A stretch of DNA of 64,000 nt from Quercus robur (lineage: Eukaryota; Streptophyta; Magnoliopsida; Fagales; Fagaceae): NCBI RefSeq assembly GCF_932294415.1, contig NC_065537.1:2046001-2110000 (forward strand), given 5' to 3'. Position 1 is the stretch's first letter. Each line of letters opens with the position of its first letter. The translations under genes and the position numbers were made by a program. Below, in pieces: positions 53,524 through 64,000 of the stretch. Under the pieces are notes generated by a model that was not told the DNA's origin, searched no databases, and worked only from the letters and a program-made list of their open reading frames with translations.

Positions 53524-56310
53524 TCACTCCCCATCTACTTCTTTGTCAGCCTTCTGTTCCAGGGTAGCCTTAGTGTCACTTTGTTTTGGGATTTCCTGTA
53601 TTCTCACATATGGTTTCCTGGTCAATGTTTCTCCTCTCAGAGCAGCAACATAACGGTCGTTTGTGTCCTCTTTGCGCTGCAGCTCTCCAAGGTATTCTGC
53701 CAGTCTCTCTTGATTCACTTTCCCCATCATCTGATTGATTTGCAATTTCAAACAATTGAATTGTCATGATGTTCTTCCACTTTGGAAAGAAAATGCTTCA
53801 ATGAAACAACCTCAAAATTGAGAACCTCATTGACTAAACAGTTGCAGTGAGAACTTAAAGAATGCACAATCCTTTAAGTATATCAAATTAGAAATGAATT
53901 GGGAGAATATCACCCACATACAAATACACTTAAAGCAAAAGACACAAATTAACTCCCAGCTATATTATTAAAAACTACTTATGTAAATCATAGTCGATTA
54001 TAATACTTGTGTTCCTAATCTATAAGTCAAGAGAAGATGAATTAATTGACACAAAACTTAGGTACAATTCCTTAAATTCTATACCCAAGGTTCCTCAACG
54101 TTGCATTTACCAACCAATACAAATAGTGTTATCGTTTTCCAAGGAAAATTAAATTCAATGATTTAACTTATTGGCCAATGCAACCACATGGGTTGAATTT
54201 AGTTGGGTATTACAACTAAGTTTTACCTCAGACATGAAAACCCATGTAATGAATCTTACGTTATAGATCCATGTAAGTTTTTATTATCCCAATCCCTAAA
54301 CTCAAATAAATCTTATTTTGCAAGGTGTGTCTGATAGTATCCAATACAAGATGTATTGAAATGTTGTAATACAAAATTTAAAAAGGAAATAAAGTTAACA
54401 TTTGGGATATGTTTGACAAGTATTGCATTTGGTAGGAAACAAAGATTACTGGACAAATATACATGCATGAAACATATAAGGGTTGGTTTATAAGTATCAA
54501 ATGCTCCATTGAATCTCAGCCTCCACAAAAAATCGGGATGGAGCTCAAGGCCAATTAACCCCCATAAGATTTTTTTTTCCTTAATGATTTCAATTTTGAA
54601 ACTTTTTTTTTTTTTTTTAATTTTAATTTTTGATAGGTAACAACAAATATTTTATTAAGAAAAAACTAGCCAACCTGAGCACATTGGGGATGTACTGTGG
54701 GGGCAAAAATCAAGGACCAAAATTACAATGATCAAGTAAAGCCAAAAGGGAAAAACAAGAAAATGCGACAAAGCCACACTCCAAACAAGGAGAGTATGCA
54801 AGAAAAAAGACTTAATCTCTAACAAGAACCGTTCACATCCCTCAAAGTATCTAGCCTTCCTTTCTCTCCAAATATAGCACATCAAGCAATGCGGCACAAG
54901 TCTCCAAAAAACTAATTGCGATGTCGCCCGAATTTACCTTGCTAAGACTCAAACAACTCAAATACTATAAGAGGCATAACCCAATGGAGTCCAAACACCA
55001 AAGACTACAACTTAGAAGCTATGGGGCACTAAAGCAGAAGATGATCCGCCAACTCCCTATATCTCTTACACATATAGCACCAATCAAGAACAATAATCCC
55101 TCTTATCAGATGTAAGAATCTTACCTAAAGAGGCTGACCATGAAAAGAAAGTCACCCTTGTAGGGACCTTCGATTGCCACACCAACCTCCAAGGGAAGGA
55201 GAGAGTAGGAGGGTAGAAAGAAAGATAGAAAAAATTATTCATAACTAATAACTAATGTGACATTCACAATCCCTCTCATTCTCAGACACATCAAAATCAT
55301 AAATCTAAGAATTTTGATTTTTTTTTTTTATTTATTGGCACCAGATGTCCAGAGCAAAGCCCCGACTAATCATGGGGATGCCCAGGCCCTCAGCAAGGAG
55401 TTTCTCGGAAGTGCACCTCGGGTAATTCAAGGGGCAATTAAATAAATCTAAGAATTTTGATATCAAACGATAAAAAGCCCAACAACCCAAAAAGCAAAAC
55501 GATTAATGAAATGATGGGCATAGAAAGATTTCAAAGAGAACAGAAAGCGTATTATGATCCTAAACTTAGGTATAGTTCAATAGATACTGCACCTTAGGTT
55601 CCCCAATATTGCAATAATCAATGCAATACAAATAATGTTTTTTTTTTCTCCCCCAAGAACAATTAAATTCAATGATATAACTTATTAGCCAATGCAAAAT
55701 TGTAACCACATGGTTGAATTTAATCAGAGAACCTAAGGTTCTACACTTACAAAACGTACCCAAATTTTACCCAGGTCGATAAACCCCATGCAAAGAACCT
55801 TTTGTTTATAGACCCATGTAAGTTCTTCATCCCAATTCCTAAACCTTAAAACAAGTCCTATTTTGCAAGAAATAAAGTTCACATTTGGGATATGTTTGAC
55901 AAGTATTGTATTGGGTTGGTTTTAGAAGAACCAAAATGTTACATTGAATCTCAGCCTCCACACAAAATCAGAATCTAAGAATTAATGTCACAACCCAACA
56001 AAAGCATAAAATCTAAGAATTTCCCATACCAAATGATAAAAAAGCACAACAACCCAACAAGCAAAACGACGAATTGAAATGATTCAAAGAGAAGAGAAAG
56101 CGTGCGTACGAGAGAATCGGGGCGAGCGGTCTGGCGAAGACGAGCTTCGAGCTCAGGGTTGTGTTTGTTGGTGAACTGCATGACTCCGTAGCCGATGACT
56201 CCAGGAACGACGCCGCATATGGTAGCGAAGGCTATGAAGAATGGCTTCGACTCCCTCGTCCTCCTCACCAACCACCTCCACGACGTGCTCTTCTCCCACA
56301 GTAACGACAT
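53524..56310 (-). CDS. Small conserved plant membrane protein, two exons (copy A, intact)
   Basis: Exon 1 is 56310-56110 (67 codons; the ATG for MSLLWEKS was chosen because homologues and copy C start here). The intron is 56109-53731 (GTACGC...CAATCAG). Exon 2 is 53730-53524. The join is in phase 0 and gives 135 residues. Features: a Trp/Arg-rich start (WRWLVRRTRES), one hydrophobic segment with glycines (PFFIAFATICGVVPGVIGYGVM, about residues 24-44), then a charged soluble part (LEARLRQ, NQERLAEYLGELQRKEDTNDRYVAALRGE) and an acidic tail. It looks like a single-pass organelle or endomembrane protein; function unknown to me. The intron hosts an L1 fragment and a SINE. Confidence 0.85.
54603..55200 (-). 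mobile_element. 5'-truncated L1-type LINE fragment in the small-gene intron
   Basis: A plus-strand T run at 54603-54618 is the poly(A) tail on the minus strand. Minus-strand frames, broken by stops and shifts, read like the C-terminal zinc-binding region of plant L1 reverse transcriptase: LGKILTSDK, ADHLLLCP, FGLHWVMPL, FGRHRN, MCYIWRERKARYFEGCERFLLEIK. Same orientation as the host gene. Target duplication not determined. Confidence 0.75.
55319..55441 (-). mobile_element. SINE 3' fragment with 20-bp target duplication
   Basis: About 123 bp ending in a T run on the plus strand (poly(A) on the minus strand), flanked by the direct repeat ATAAATCTAAGAATTTTGAT at 55299-55318 and 55442-55461. The body contains GATTAGTCGGGGCTTTGC on the minus strand, like the 3' part of tRNA-derived plant SINEs; the tRNA-like head is missing. 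Mobilised by L1 machinery. Confidence 0.75.
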
Positions 56311-56940
56311 TTCTACCAAATCTGTCTCTGTCTCTGTCTGTCTCTCAATTTTCTCGACCTATTCCGACCAATTACTACATGGGCTTTCTATTTTTGTTTT
56401 GGGCCCCCCTTAGATTTGGTGGGCTGATATTTGGGCCATTAGGCTCCTTTGATCAGGCCCAATAGGACTAGTCTTTCTAGCCTCCCACAATACATTACAA
56501 ATCTAAAGGTTTGTTCAATATCATGTAATTTAAAATTTTATATGATGTCATACTTTATACATGATTAGAATATAAAAAATAAAAACTAAATGGTGAGAAT
56601 ATTTCTAGTGCAATTGATAGATTTTTTTTTTTTTCCTTTTTTCTTTTTTTGTGTGTTTTGGATGGAATCTGCATTTGAGAGAAGGGAGAGAGTTACCTCC
56701 TATTAATTATTTATTTTCAGGAAAAAAACAAAGTGGGTTATATCCTTGACACTATATATATATATATATATTACAGAGAAGTAATTTAAACCTTGAACAT
56801 TTTCGTGGAAAATTATAAGAGATAAATTGAAGTACAAGATTAATGGCATATATAGGTGTGTTGTTAGGGTTATTTAAAATTATGTTTTTACAATCTCATT
56901 TGTATGAGATTTACCAAAGATATTAGATATCACACACCTT
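56311..56940. promoter_or_regulatory. Upstream region of small gene copy A
   Basis: A GTCTCT-rich block (56322-56345 on the plus strand) lies just before the ATG, as in many plant 5' leaders. Further up there is an (AT)n run near 56754-56771. No ORF. TATA box not fixed. Confidence 0.4.
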
Positions 56941-57009
56941 GACAGTCCACATGGCATCTAATAATATGTTAGATGACTCGTGGTGTATGATTGGTGGTAC
57001 TGCATACAC
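56941..57009 (-). pseudogene. Fragment of the CCR-like kinase (catalytic-loop region)
   Basis: A 69-bp stretch matches 11272-11344 of the kinase gene (shared ACATGGCATCTA, ATATGTTAGA, GGTGTATGATT, GGTACTGCATACAC), which encodes the IIHRSIKPSNIFLD segment. Part of the motif is deleted. It shows that a kinase copy once stood between small-gene copies A and B. Confidence 0.75.
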
Positions 57010-57118
57010 TTTTTCTACTGGCATATAAATTGGACATTCGTGTAATATTTTTATTGAGGTTCAATTAAATACACTTCCAATAGTTTTTCATTTCATTTTA
57101 TTTTTTGATTCTCTCTAA

Positions 57119-57254
57119 GGGCCCGTTTGGATTGAGTGGAGAAGGAAGGGAAGTAAAGTAGAATACTAAAGTTAGCTAAAAATAGACTAATTTAGGCCAA
57201 ATCTATTTTACTCTACTCTACTTCCCCTTCCTCCTCCTCAATCCAAACAGACCA
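57119..57254. mobile_element. Tourist-like MITE, 136 bp
   Basis: Imperfect terminal inverted repeats (GGGCCCGTTTGGATTGAG and TGGTCTGTTTGGATTGAG) extend inward as GGAAGGGGAAGTA-type arms, and the element is flanked by TAA on both sides (57116-57118 and 57255-57257). TAA duplications point to the PIF/Harbinger superfamily. Not closely related to the ends of the 8-kb Harbinger element. Confidence 0.8.
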
Positions 57255-57284
57255 TAAGTTTTCTTTAATGTTTGACAAGATATG

Positions 57285-57640
57285 AAAACAATAGTGTCCC
57301 AGTGCAGTATGGCCTTGGATTTCCTTCATGACTGGTGTCCTAATTCTCAGGCCTAGAATTGAAACTTTACTCGTGTGATGTATAACATGATCATCCTACA
57401 AATACCAACAAGCAAACAACAGAGAATTGTTTTGATTAATAAAACAGATATGCAAAATTTGAATAGCAACAATCAATAAATAAATTTATTTATAAAAAAA
57501 AATCAATAAACAGATTTGGCTATAACCATTATTCCTAAGCAATCAATCACTCTATTACACTGAAATATTAGCAAACAAACACAGCCCAGAAAATGCTGCA
57601 TAACATCCAATAACATTGAAACTTTCCAATATTCCTAAGC
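57285..57640. repeat. Tandem-array flank, copy R4
   Basis: It matches R1 and R3 (TTGGATTTCCTTCATGACT, ACATGATCATCCTACAAATA, CAAATACCAACAAGCAAAC). It contains the uninterrupted Helitron target at 57483-57494. Confidence 0.8.
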
Positions 57641-57646
57641 AATGAA

Positions 57647-58682
57647 TCACTCCAGGTTAATATGTGGGTTCCTAGTCAATGTTTCCCCTCTTAGAGCATC
57701 AAGATAACGGTCGGTTATGTCCTCTTCGCGCTCCAGCTCTCCAAGGAATTCTGCCAGTCTATGTCGATTCACTTTCGCCATTTTCTGATTGATTCACAAA
57801 TATCAAGCAATCAAAAATTGACAGTAATAGGGATTATGGCAAAATTTAAGTATAATTTCTTATATGCTTCCCCCCACCCCCCCCCCCCCCCCCCTCCCCC
57901 TCCCCCTCCGAAGCAATTCCTTAATTATTGTACCTTTTTCTTAAGAATAAAGACACTTCTTTTTTATTTAATTAATAACAAGAAAATTTGCAACATAACA
58001 GTCATGAAAGTCTAGTAGAACAAACTCCATCCAAACAAAAATTAGAAAAGAAATCCTAGCTCTCTTGCCTAAGGCATGAGCTAAAGCTATTGTACCTTAG
58101 GTTCATCGATGTTATATTGACTAACACAATACAAAGAATGTTATTTTTTCTAAGAAGAGTTAAAACCCATGAAATGAACCTTTTGTTAAAGATCCACGTA
58201 AGTTTTTTATCCCAATCCCTACCTTAAAGAAGTCTCATTTAGCAAGGTGTTTCCAAGAGTATCCAATCCAAATAGTATTGAAATGTTGTAATACAATATT
58301 TGGAAAATGAAATAAAATTAACATTTGAGATATGTTTGACAAGTATTGTATTGGGTAGTTAACAAAGATTACTAGCCAAAATAACATATGGTCATAAAAG
58401 TACCTAATGTTACATTGAATCTCAACCACTTGTTTAATAACAATGTCACAATTTTACAATCAGAAAAAATCCCTCTCAATCTCATCAGTCTGAGACACAG
58501 AAAAATCAATGTTATATTGTATTATATATCAACTGATTAAAGCCCAAAACCCAACAAGCAAAGAGAAACGTTGAATGAATTGATTTTGGGATAGAAAGAG
58601 AAAAGCGTACGAGGGAATTGGATCGAACATTCTGGCGGAGATGGGCTTCGAGCGCAGGGTGGCCTGTGCTTGTGAACTGCAT
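57647..58682 (-). pseudogene. Small membrane-protein gene, copy B (exon 1 truncated)
   Basis: Exon 2 is 57784-57647, reading KMAKVNRHRLAEFLGELEREE to NPHINLE and a stop, 24 codons earlier than in copy A. The exon 1 remnant is 58682-58611 (MQFTSTGHPALEAHLRQNVRS, donor GTACGC). The part coding for the Trp/Arg start and membrane segment is deleted; sequence that lies upstream of the gene in copy A follows directly. It could still serve as 3' exon for copy C. Confidence 0.8.
57871..57908. repeat. Poly-C / CCCCCT simple repeat
   Basis: A C-only run of about 20 bases followed by CCCCCT units, in the intron of copy B. A proline-rich frame through it is fortuitous. Confidence 0.9.
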
Positions 58683-60731
58683 GGGCCTCTCCCTTTTAAT
58701 GGTGGTTTTTCAATTTTTGTTTTGGGTTTATGAGCCATTCACAAGTTTTATAAGTCTTGTTTTGGGCCACAAAATATATAGACCTCAAATCCAATTCATC
58801 GCAAGTGAATATCTTTGGTTGGTGTTTTTTTTTTTTTTTTTGGTAACAAGGAAATTTCATTAATATTTTAAAAAATATATTATTTCTCTTAAATTATATC
58901 TCTTGTAATCATATGGGATTTAAAATTGAAGCCATATCTAGATTAAAAACGAAAAAGGATTATCTATCTAAAATTGATCCATTTTATAGTAAAAATTATA
59001 TATTATAAATCTAAATTGTATCTAATGCCACATCATTTAAAATTTTAAATAATGTCAGAGTTTGTAAACTGTTTGAATCAATAAATAAAAACTAAATGGC
59101 GAGTATATTTTTAGTCTAATGGAGAAAATCTTGTTCTGCCATAACTGCATTTGAGTGAAGAGAGATAATTACTTATTATTTGCTATGTGTTTTCAAAGGA
59201 TTAAAGGAAAAAACCAAGTGGTTTATAGCCTTGATTATATATAATTCAATAGTTGTAGATGATGGATTTAAACTCTAAACATCCACTACTGTTGGCTGAG
59301 TTTCTCCTATGTCAAGAGATTAATGAAGCCTGCCTGCCTAGTTGAGCTAAAGAGATATTTGAACACAATAAGTTTAGGGGCAATATTTTTTTCTCAGTAT
59401 TAACATGGTTTATTGTGATTAGTACATAATAAAAATGACAACGATAGACCTAAATGTAGGTGACGTTACACCAATCACAAAAGGTCATTACAACATTTTT
59501 TTTTTTTTTTTTTAATTTGACAATTACAACAATGAAAGAGAATGATTTAAACTTTGGACATTTCCATTGAAAGCACTAAGAGGTGTTTGTTAAGCAACAA
59601 GACTCTTGGGTTCATATGTGTGTGAGTGTATATATATATATATATATATATATGGAAAAAGATACACCAAACTTCTGGTTGAGTTTCTCATATGTCAAGA
59701 AAATTATGTAGCCCACAAAAATGAATAGTCTCTACCTAGTTGAGTTGAAGAGTTTTATCCATATATTTGAAATAATAAGTTTAGGGACACAATTTTTTAT
59801 TTTTATCTTATTTAACACTTGTTAATATAATCTATCATGATTAATGCATAATAAAAATAATATTGATGGCGAAACAAAAAAAAAATAATGTTACTTTATT
59901 CACATCAAACCATATCAACAATAGTAAAACAATTGTCCCTAACAACACTTTGATTGAAATGGCTTTGCACTATTGTATCAAATTGTAGGTGCAATACAAA
60001 GGCACTTGGTTTTCTCTATGGGGGAGTCTGTGGGAGAGATGGATGAGGCAAAGAGTTGAAATTATGGGCCAAGACCTTAGGCCCCATAGCTTAAAGATGG
60101 ATTCTAGGATCAAACTGATTCAGCCAATGATTAAGTCTCGGAGGCCTTCAATAAAAAGCATTATTTAGACTTAAAAAAAAAAGAAAAAAAAAGAAGGTTT
60201 GTGTAATAAATATAACGAGCAATGGCCAGTGGAGGACCGTCGCTGGAGCTTGAAAAGACTTAAAAGTAAACAGGATAAGCTTTATTTTCAATCTGGTTAT
60301 TAAAATGACTGCTATAACAAAGATCATTGGGCTTAAAAAAAACACAAAAACAAAAATAAAGATCTTAGCATTTTTCTTTTCAATTAGATAGAATAGAATT
60401 TTAAAATATAGTATTCGTTATAAGCGTTTTTTTATCGAGAGACTTTATCGTAAATAACATTTTTTTATTTTAAGTGACTTAATTAGTATATATCACACAA
60501 TATGTTGGCCAAAGTTGAAGTTTACACTTAAATGTGACTTTTCCTTTTCCTTTTTTATAATCAGACTTGAATGTGATATTCACACAATCCCTCTCAAATT
60601 TCAGACACATAGCTAAAACTTCATATAAGAATTTATACTTATCAAATGATAAAAAGCCCAACAACCAACAAGTAGAATGATAAATTGAAATGATGGGCAT
60701 AGAAAGATTTCAGTGAGAAGAGAAAGCATAC
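58683..60731. other. Intergenic AT-rich DNA
   Basis: No gene. It holds a T run at 58829-58847, another at 59494-59512, and (TA)n at 59629-59653. Two stretches (59230-59370 and 59580-59760) share phrases such as GAGTTTCTC, TATGTCAAGA and GTTGAG and may be old duplicates. No exon 2 for copy C was found here. Confidence 0.4.
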
Positions 60732-60878
60732 TCGGGAATCATAGCTAGCATTCTGGCGAAGACGGGCTTCAAGCTCAGGGAGGTAGTCGCTATTGATGAA
60801 CTTCATCGCGGGGTATCCGATCACTCCCGACATGGCGGTTAACATCAACATCCATCTCTTCTCCCCTAGTAGCGACAT
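60732..60878 (-). pseudogene. Small membrane-protein gene, copy C (exon 1 only)
   Basis: 49 codons, MSLLGEKRWMLMLTAMSGVIG to RQNASYDSR, donor GTATGC. Against copy A it lacks about 18 residues including the Arg-rich turret and half of the hydrophobic segment. No own exon 2 follows; the next on this strand is that of copy B (57784), which is in the right phase. Confidence 0.7.
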
Positions 60879-62385
60879 TTTCTCAATTGATCTCTCTCTC
60901 TCTCTCTCTATTTCCCCAGAACTGACTCACTGCATGGGATGGTTTCTAATTTTGTATTAGGTATTTTTGTGAGCCTTTGTTTGACAAGTTCTCTATAGGC
61001 CTTGTTTTGGGCCACAAAATATGTAGCTCTATTCCACTGCATTATAACAAGTGGATTTCTTTGGTTAGTCAACTTTTTTGGTTAGAGCAATAAGCATTTA
61101 CATCGGGTCAACATAGATTTATCCAAATTTATTTTAAAATTATACTTTTAATAAATTTACATGATTGATTGTAATTAGAGAATCTAAAGAATAACACTTA
61201 AAAAAAACTTACAATTTTCAATGAGATAATTACTTTTTTTTTAATCCATAAACATTCAGCCATAATTCAATAAACCACCACCAAGTGACCTATTCATTTT
61301 GTACCCCACGAAGTTCAAACAAAAAGTACTATATATATATATACACACACTATAAACTAATGTATTAATTTTGAAACACGTGGGTTCTGTTAAATTTCCA
61401 ATCCTATTGTATCTATTAAAATATCTCTTTAGCATAAAAAGATAATTTAATAAATTTATTTATCAGTCATTTTCTAGTTTAAATTATAAAAGATTAATGC
61501 AATCATGTAGGAAGGGATACACCACACTGCAGGTTAAGTTTCTCCTATGCCTAGAACATGATGCAGCCCACTAAAACTTTGGTCCCGGCCTAGTAAGTTG
61601 AGCCCAAAGAGCTTTAAACAATGATATTTTTTTTTTTTTAACATGGTCTTACAGTCTTACATAGGTACAATAGAAAAAGGCACTTCCTTTCCTCTCTAGG
61701 GAAATGGATGAGACAAACAGTTGAAATAATGGTTTATGATGGATTCTAGGAGCAAAATTGTTTCGGCTAATTTTTAGGTTTTGGAGGCCTTCAAAAAAAA
61801 GCTTTGTTTAAACTTAATTTTACTTTCTTTTTTTAAATATATTATTTTTATAGATGTACGACTGTTGCTAGAAGCTTGTAAGGAATAATAGGATACACAT
61901 GATAAGCTTTATTTTCAATCTGGTGATCAAAATGACTGCTATAATAAAGATGTTTGTCAACAATATCATCCAATATGTTGGCCAAAAGTTGAAGTTCACT
62001 TCGGAGTAAGCTTGGTTTTTAATGTTGTTGAGGATTTTGTGGGATTATGTTTTATGTTGAATTACTTTCTTTATTGTAGCACTCTCTGGAGGCCTATTTA
62101 AAAAAAGTCTCCAATAAACATGTAAAGGAGATTTAATGAATGAAATTTGAAATTGGAAAATTTTCAATTTGCTGGATGATGAATCCTAGCAACTTTGGTG
62201 CTGAGTGATTCCTAAGCTTTCTTTGCTTGGTTTTGATTTTAGAAAATGCGTAAGTGCTGATTCTTAGTGTTTATCATTTTTCTTATTGTTCAATTTTCCC
62301 TTCATCCTGCATTTGATATTGTTTGGCGCATCAAAGCCATGTACTTCTTCATACTTTTATAAGTTTTCATAGTTGTTTGCAACTA
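60879..62385. other. Intergenic DNA, no gene seen
   Basis: A CT run at 60890-60908 precedes copy C. (AT)n at 61331-61342. Parts of 61510-61830 resemble 59270-59400 and 60000-60160 (TTTCTCCTATG, GGATGAG, TTGAAAT, GATTCTAGGA), so another local duplication is likely. Confidence 0.4.
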
Positions 62386-62673
62386 ATCCTTTCATCTCAA
62401 ATTGTTTAGTCTCTATTCTATTTTGAGATGTCCTAAAATAATATCCTATTTCCTATTTGAAATGTCATACCAAAATAAATAAATTTCCTAACATACCCTT
62501 CACTATATTTTAAAAAGTCAATATCTTTATTTTACTAAAGTTTTTTTGTTAAGGAGAGTAATTTTGGAAATTTGTACATTTTTATCTAAAAGATAATGCA
62601 TTAAAAGATGTTCTATTAAAAAATTGAATTTTCTAAATTAAACCGAACAAACTAAATGGGATGGAGGGAGTAT
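62386..62673. mobile_element. Stowaway-like MITE, left end eroded
   Basis: The right end reads AAATGGGATGGAGGGAGTA, the reverse complement of the TACTCCCTCC terminal repeat of Stowaway (Tc1/mariner) MITEs. The left end keeps only CTCAAATTGTTT followed by the usual ATTTTGAGATGTCCTAAAATA. About 288 bp. Confidence 0.65.
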
Positions 62674-63875
62674 ATTTTAAATTATTAATTGATACATTTC
62701 TCACTTTCTATTCATGAATAAGTTCTTTTGATGCATATATTTCATGCCTATGTTTATATGTATATAAAGTCCTCGCATATATAATGATATAAATTGGTTG
62801 AGCCTAAGAAAAAAAAATCTTGGATTCTTTTAGCAGGTTTTGCTCTAGGGAAAAATGTTAAATCTTTGTATAGGATTTTTCCCTCTTTATGTGACACTCA
62901 TCATAGCGCAGTTGGAAAAACTTTCTCTACAAAAATTTGTCTCCATACTCTAGAGCATAGCTTTAATCATTTCTGCATTAATCTTCTTATCTATGTAGTT
63001 AGATAAGATGTATGTGACACTTGATTTATTACGTTGTTTATGTCGGGAGCTCAAAGGCCAACATACCTTTGATTCGCCATGATGTTACATTATACCATAA
63101 TATATATTACATTATTAAAATCTTACATTAACATAATCTTAATAAAACAATAAATATTATATTATTTAAGAAGATGGTGAGATTAAGATGATGTGATATA
63201 GTTTGTAATTTTAGATTATGGTAATGTTATAAAAAATAAAATAAATCAAAATTTTTAATATCACATCATTATAATGTAAACTAAACGCCCTCTTACTTGT
63301 GTGTGAGTTCGAACTTTTATTTAGCACTATTTCCTTTATGTTATTTGCATCCCACGGATTTAGGTTAAGTTTCTTGTTTTCAAATACAGTCAAGTCAGGG
63401 AGGCCTAGACTAGACCTTGACCTCCAAAACTCAGTTGTGCGCTGGTCCAACTTGCCAAAGTGCCAATAATAAAGCATGAGATAAAGCATCTATTGGGAAA
63501 AAAAAAAAATCAAGCTCAAGACCAAGGGCAAATCAGGAATTTAAATATATAAAAAAAAAAAAAAAAAAAACACTAAACTGTTGAAGCCAAATGACAGATG
63601 TGACCTCAGAACAGAACCCACATGAAAGCTACATCTCATAACCTGGAATGAAAGAGGAATCTGAACATTTGTCTTTTGTGCACAAACTAAAATAATAGAC
63701 AAAGCTGACATTTGGGAATCTAATGCTCTCTATAGCCAACTACCACTACTCTACAGTCTTCCCCATCAGCCCCTCCCACTATAACCCTCTTTGCTCTTTT
63801 GAACTTTATTTACTTTATATTTTCCATCCTCTAAGTTCGTTTGAAAGGTTGCATGGCTTTAGAACCCCCATTTAA

Positions 63876-63922
<47 letters not shown>

Positions 63923-64000
63923 AATTGAAAATGATTAAACCCCATGTGAGTTATAGAGCTGGAATGGCAAACAAAAGTTAGTCTAGCTCAATGAGGTTCA
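62674..64000. other. Intergenic DNA with simple repeats
   Basis: No gene seen. It holds A runs at 63500-63510 and 63551-63570, and a (CT)n microsatellite at 63886-63919, which may mark the 5' leader of a gene beginning right of the window. Confidence 0.4.

Noticed and set aside
57761-58015. Proline-run plus-strand frame
   Set aside because: Created by a poly-C simple repeat in an intron.

Overview
The window is nuclear DNA from a flowering plant, probably a woody rosid. This rests on LTR retrotransposons of plant lineages, a Helitron, a PIF/Harbinger element, MITEs, intron-containing plant gene families and an AT-rich background. An oak-like (Fagales) origin fits the style of the repeats but cannot be proven here. 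Most of the window is transposable-element DNA layered on a small tandem gene cluster.

Layout. 1-8527: most of a Ty3/gypsy element of the Tat lineage on the minus strand. It has a 5' LTR, primer site, gag-protease, reverse transcriptase, two RNase H domains, integrase, and an antisense plant-mobile-domain ORF whose start and 3' LTR lie left of the window. 9975-15732: a CRINKLY4-related receptor-kinase-like gene on the minus strand. It has a 40-nt first exon and a Copia remnant in intron 1, and all three hallmark catalytic motifs of its kinase domain are altered. 15733-about 30760: three related Copia LTRs alternating with two internal regions that carry gag and a plant transposon-protein ORF but no recognisable pol. 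A solo LTR sits inside the middle LTR. About 30760-38860: decayed gene pieces, namely a receptor-kinase relic, a MAIN-like plant mobile domain pseudogene and one HBS1-type zinc-finger exon. 38790-50150: a second copy of the kinase first exon, intron and upstream region, split by an 8-kb PIF/Harbinger element (41413-49461) that carries an NLR leucine-rich-repeat fragment. 50151-53401: a non-autonomous Helitron. 53524-60878: an apparently intact two-exon gene for a small membrane protein and two broken paralogues. About 60900-64000: gene-poor sequence with a Stowaway-like MITE.

The gene-bearing parts read as a tandem array on the minus strand. The repeating unit is flank - kinase upstream region - kinase - small membrane-protein gene. 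Copies of the flank lie at 9975, 15190, 49465 and 57285. Because the units are paralogous, one copy gives the pre-insertion site for elements in another. This defines the ends of the Harbinger element and of the Helitron to the base.

The only genes that look possibly functional are the pseudokinase gene (10769-14631) and the small membrane-protein gene (53524-56310). The 3' end of the kinase gene is a chimera: its last codons and stop come from the intron/exon-2 boundary of a small-gene copy, read in another frame. No tRNA, rRNA, CRISPR or organellar sequence was seen.
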